Below, piece by piece: positions 5,984 through 6,137 of a stretch of DNA of 6,137 nucleotides. The position numbers were made by a program, and so were the translations under genes. The stretch is from Bacteroidia bacterium (GTDB taxonomy: Bacteria > Bacteroidota > Bacteroidia > Bacteroidales > Azobacteroidaceae), in NCBI GenBank assembly GCA_025996695.1, contig BNTP01000134.1, positions 1-6,137 on the forward strand, given 5' to 3'. Below the pieces are notes generated by a model, which worked only from the letters and a program-made list of their open reading frames with translations, was not told the origin of the DNA and ran no database searches. Numbering within the stretch: position 1 is the first letter of the stretch; each line of letters opens with the position of its first letter.

Positions 5984-6137
5984 GTGTGCGACAAGCCGTC
6001 GTCGAAACAATTGTTCAGCAAGCGAGACTGAACCTATTATTCCGTTAATAGTAGCCTAAAGGGCATTGCTAATTAAATATAGAAATTGTTCCGTTTCTAT
6101 GATGCATGAGCAACAGCAAGGATAATTGGAGCATTTC
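5984..6137 (+). ncRNA. Structured RNA, possibly the 5' end of a group II intron (cut by window edge)
   Basis: No ORF of note runs through this stretch, but consecutive hairpins do. They are CGAC/GTCG (5989-5992/5998-6001), GTTCAG/CTGAAC (6013-6018/6028-6033), CTATTA/TAATAG (6034-6039/6046-6051), GCCT/GGGC (6054-6057/6061-6064) and ATAGAAA/TTTCTAT (6079-6085/6094-6100). The start GTGTGCGAC contains two matches to GUGYG, the conserved 5' end of group II introns, and dense helices directly after it suit intron domain I. Domain V, the 3' end and a reverse-transcriptase ORF would all lie beyond the right edge, so this cannot be settled. The alternative is a structured 5' leader of a downstream gene. 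Confidence 0.35.

Overview
The window looks like chromosomal DNA of a member of the Bacteroidales (phylum Bacteroidota). Four signs support this: three or four copies of the TAnnTTTG promoter element typical of the phylum; starts with A-rich upstream sequence and no strong Shine-Dalgarno; a fimbrillin-type surface lipoprotein; and tryptophan genes beginning with trpB then trpE, as in Bacteroidetes trp operons. No species can be named from what is here.

Layout. Positions 1-831 are the 5' portion of an IS1595-family insertion sequence, with its transposase on the minus strand running off the left edge. Positions 832-1037 are non-coding and hold a 68-bp nested palindrome with two inner hairpins, plus a short perfect palindrome. 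Positions 1038-2711 hold one original gene for an about 554-residue fimbrillin-like (Mfa_like) lipoprotein with a C-terminal FISUMP / C-type-lectin-like domain. It is now split into three frames by an 8-bp tandem duplication at 1396-1411 and by one extra base near 2063-2065. A strong hairpin terminator follows at 2741-2778.

From 2881 onward lies the start of a tryptophan biosynthesis locus: promoter, trpB (2934-4112), a second promoter overlapping the trpB end, an unrecognised 78-residue ORF (4171-4407), and trpE (4404-5825), which overlaps that ORF by ATGA. TrpB makes tryptophan from indole and serine, and TrpE commits chorismate to anthranilate. Their partners TrpA and TrpG are not in the window. 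After trpE, where trpG would be expected, there are 312 bases without a convincing gene. They hold a further TAnnTTTG element and then a run of consecutive hairpins starting with GTGTGCGAC. I read this tentatively as the 5' end of a group II intron or another structured RNA.

The points most worth a second look are the slippage-prone repeat that switches the fimbrillin frame, its lectin-like C-terminus as a possible diversity-generating-retroelement target, the structured RNA after trpE, and the extra small gene translationally coupled to trpE.
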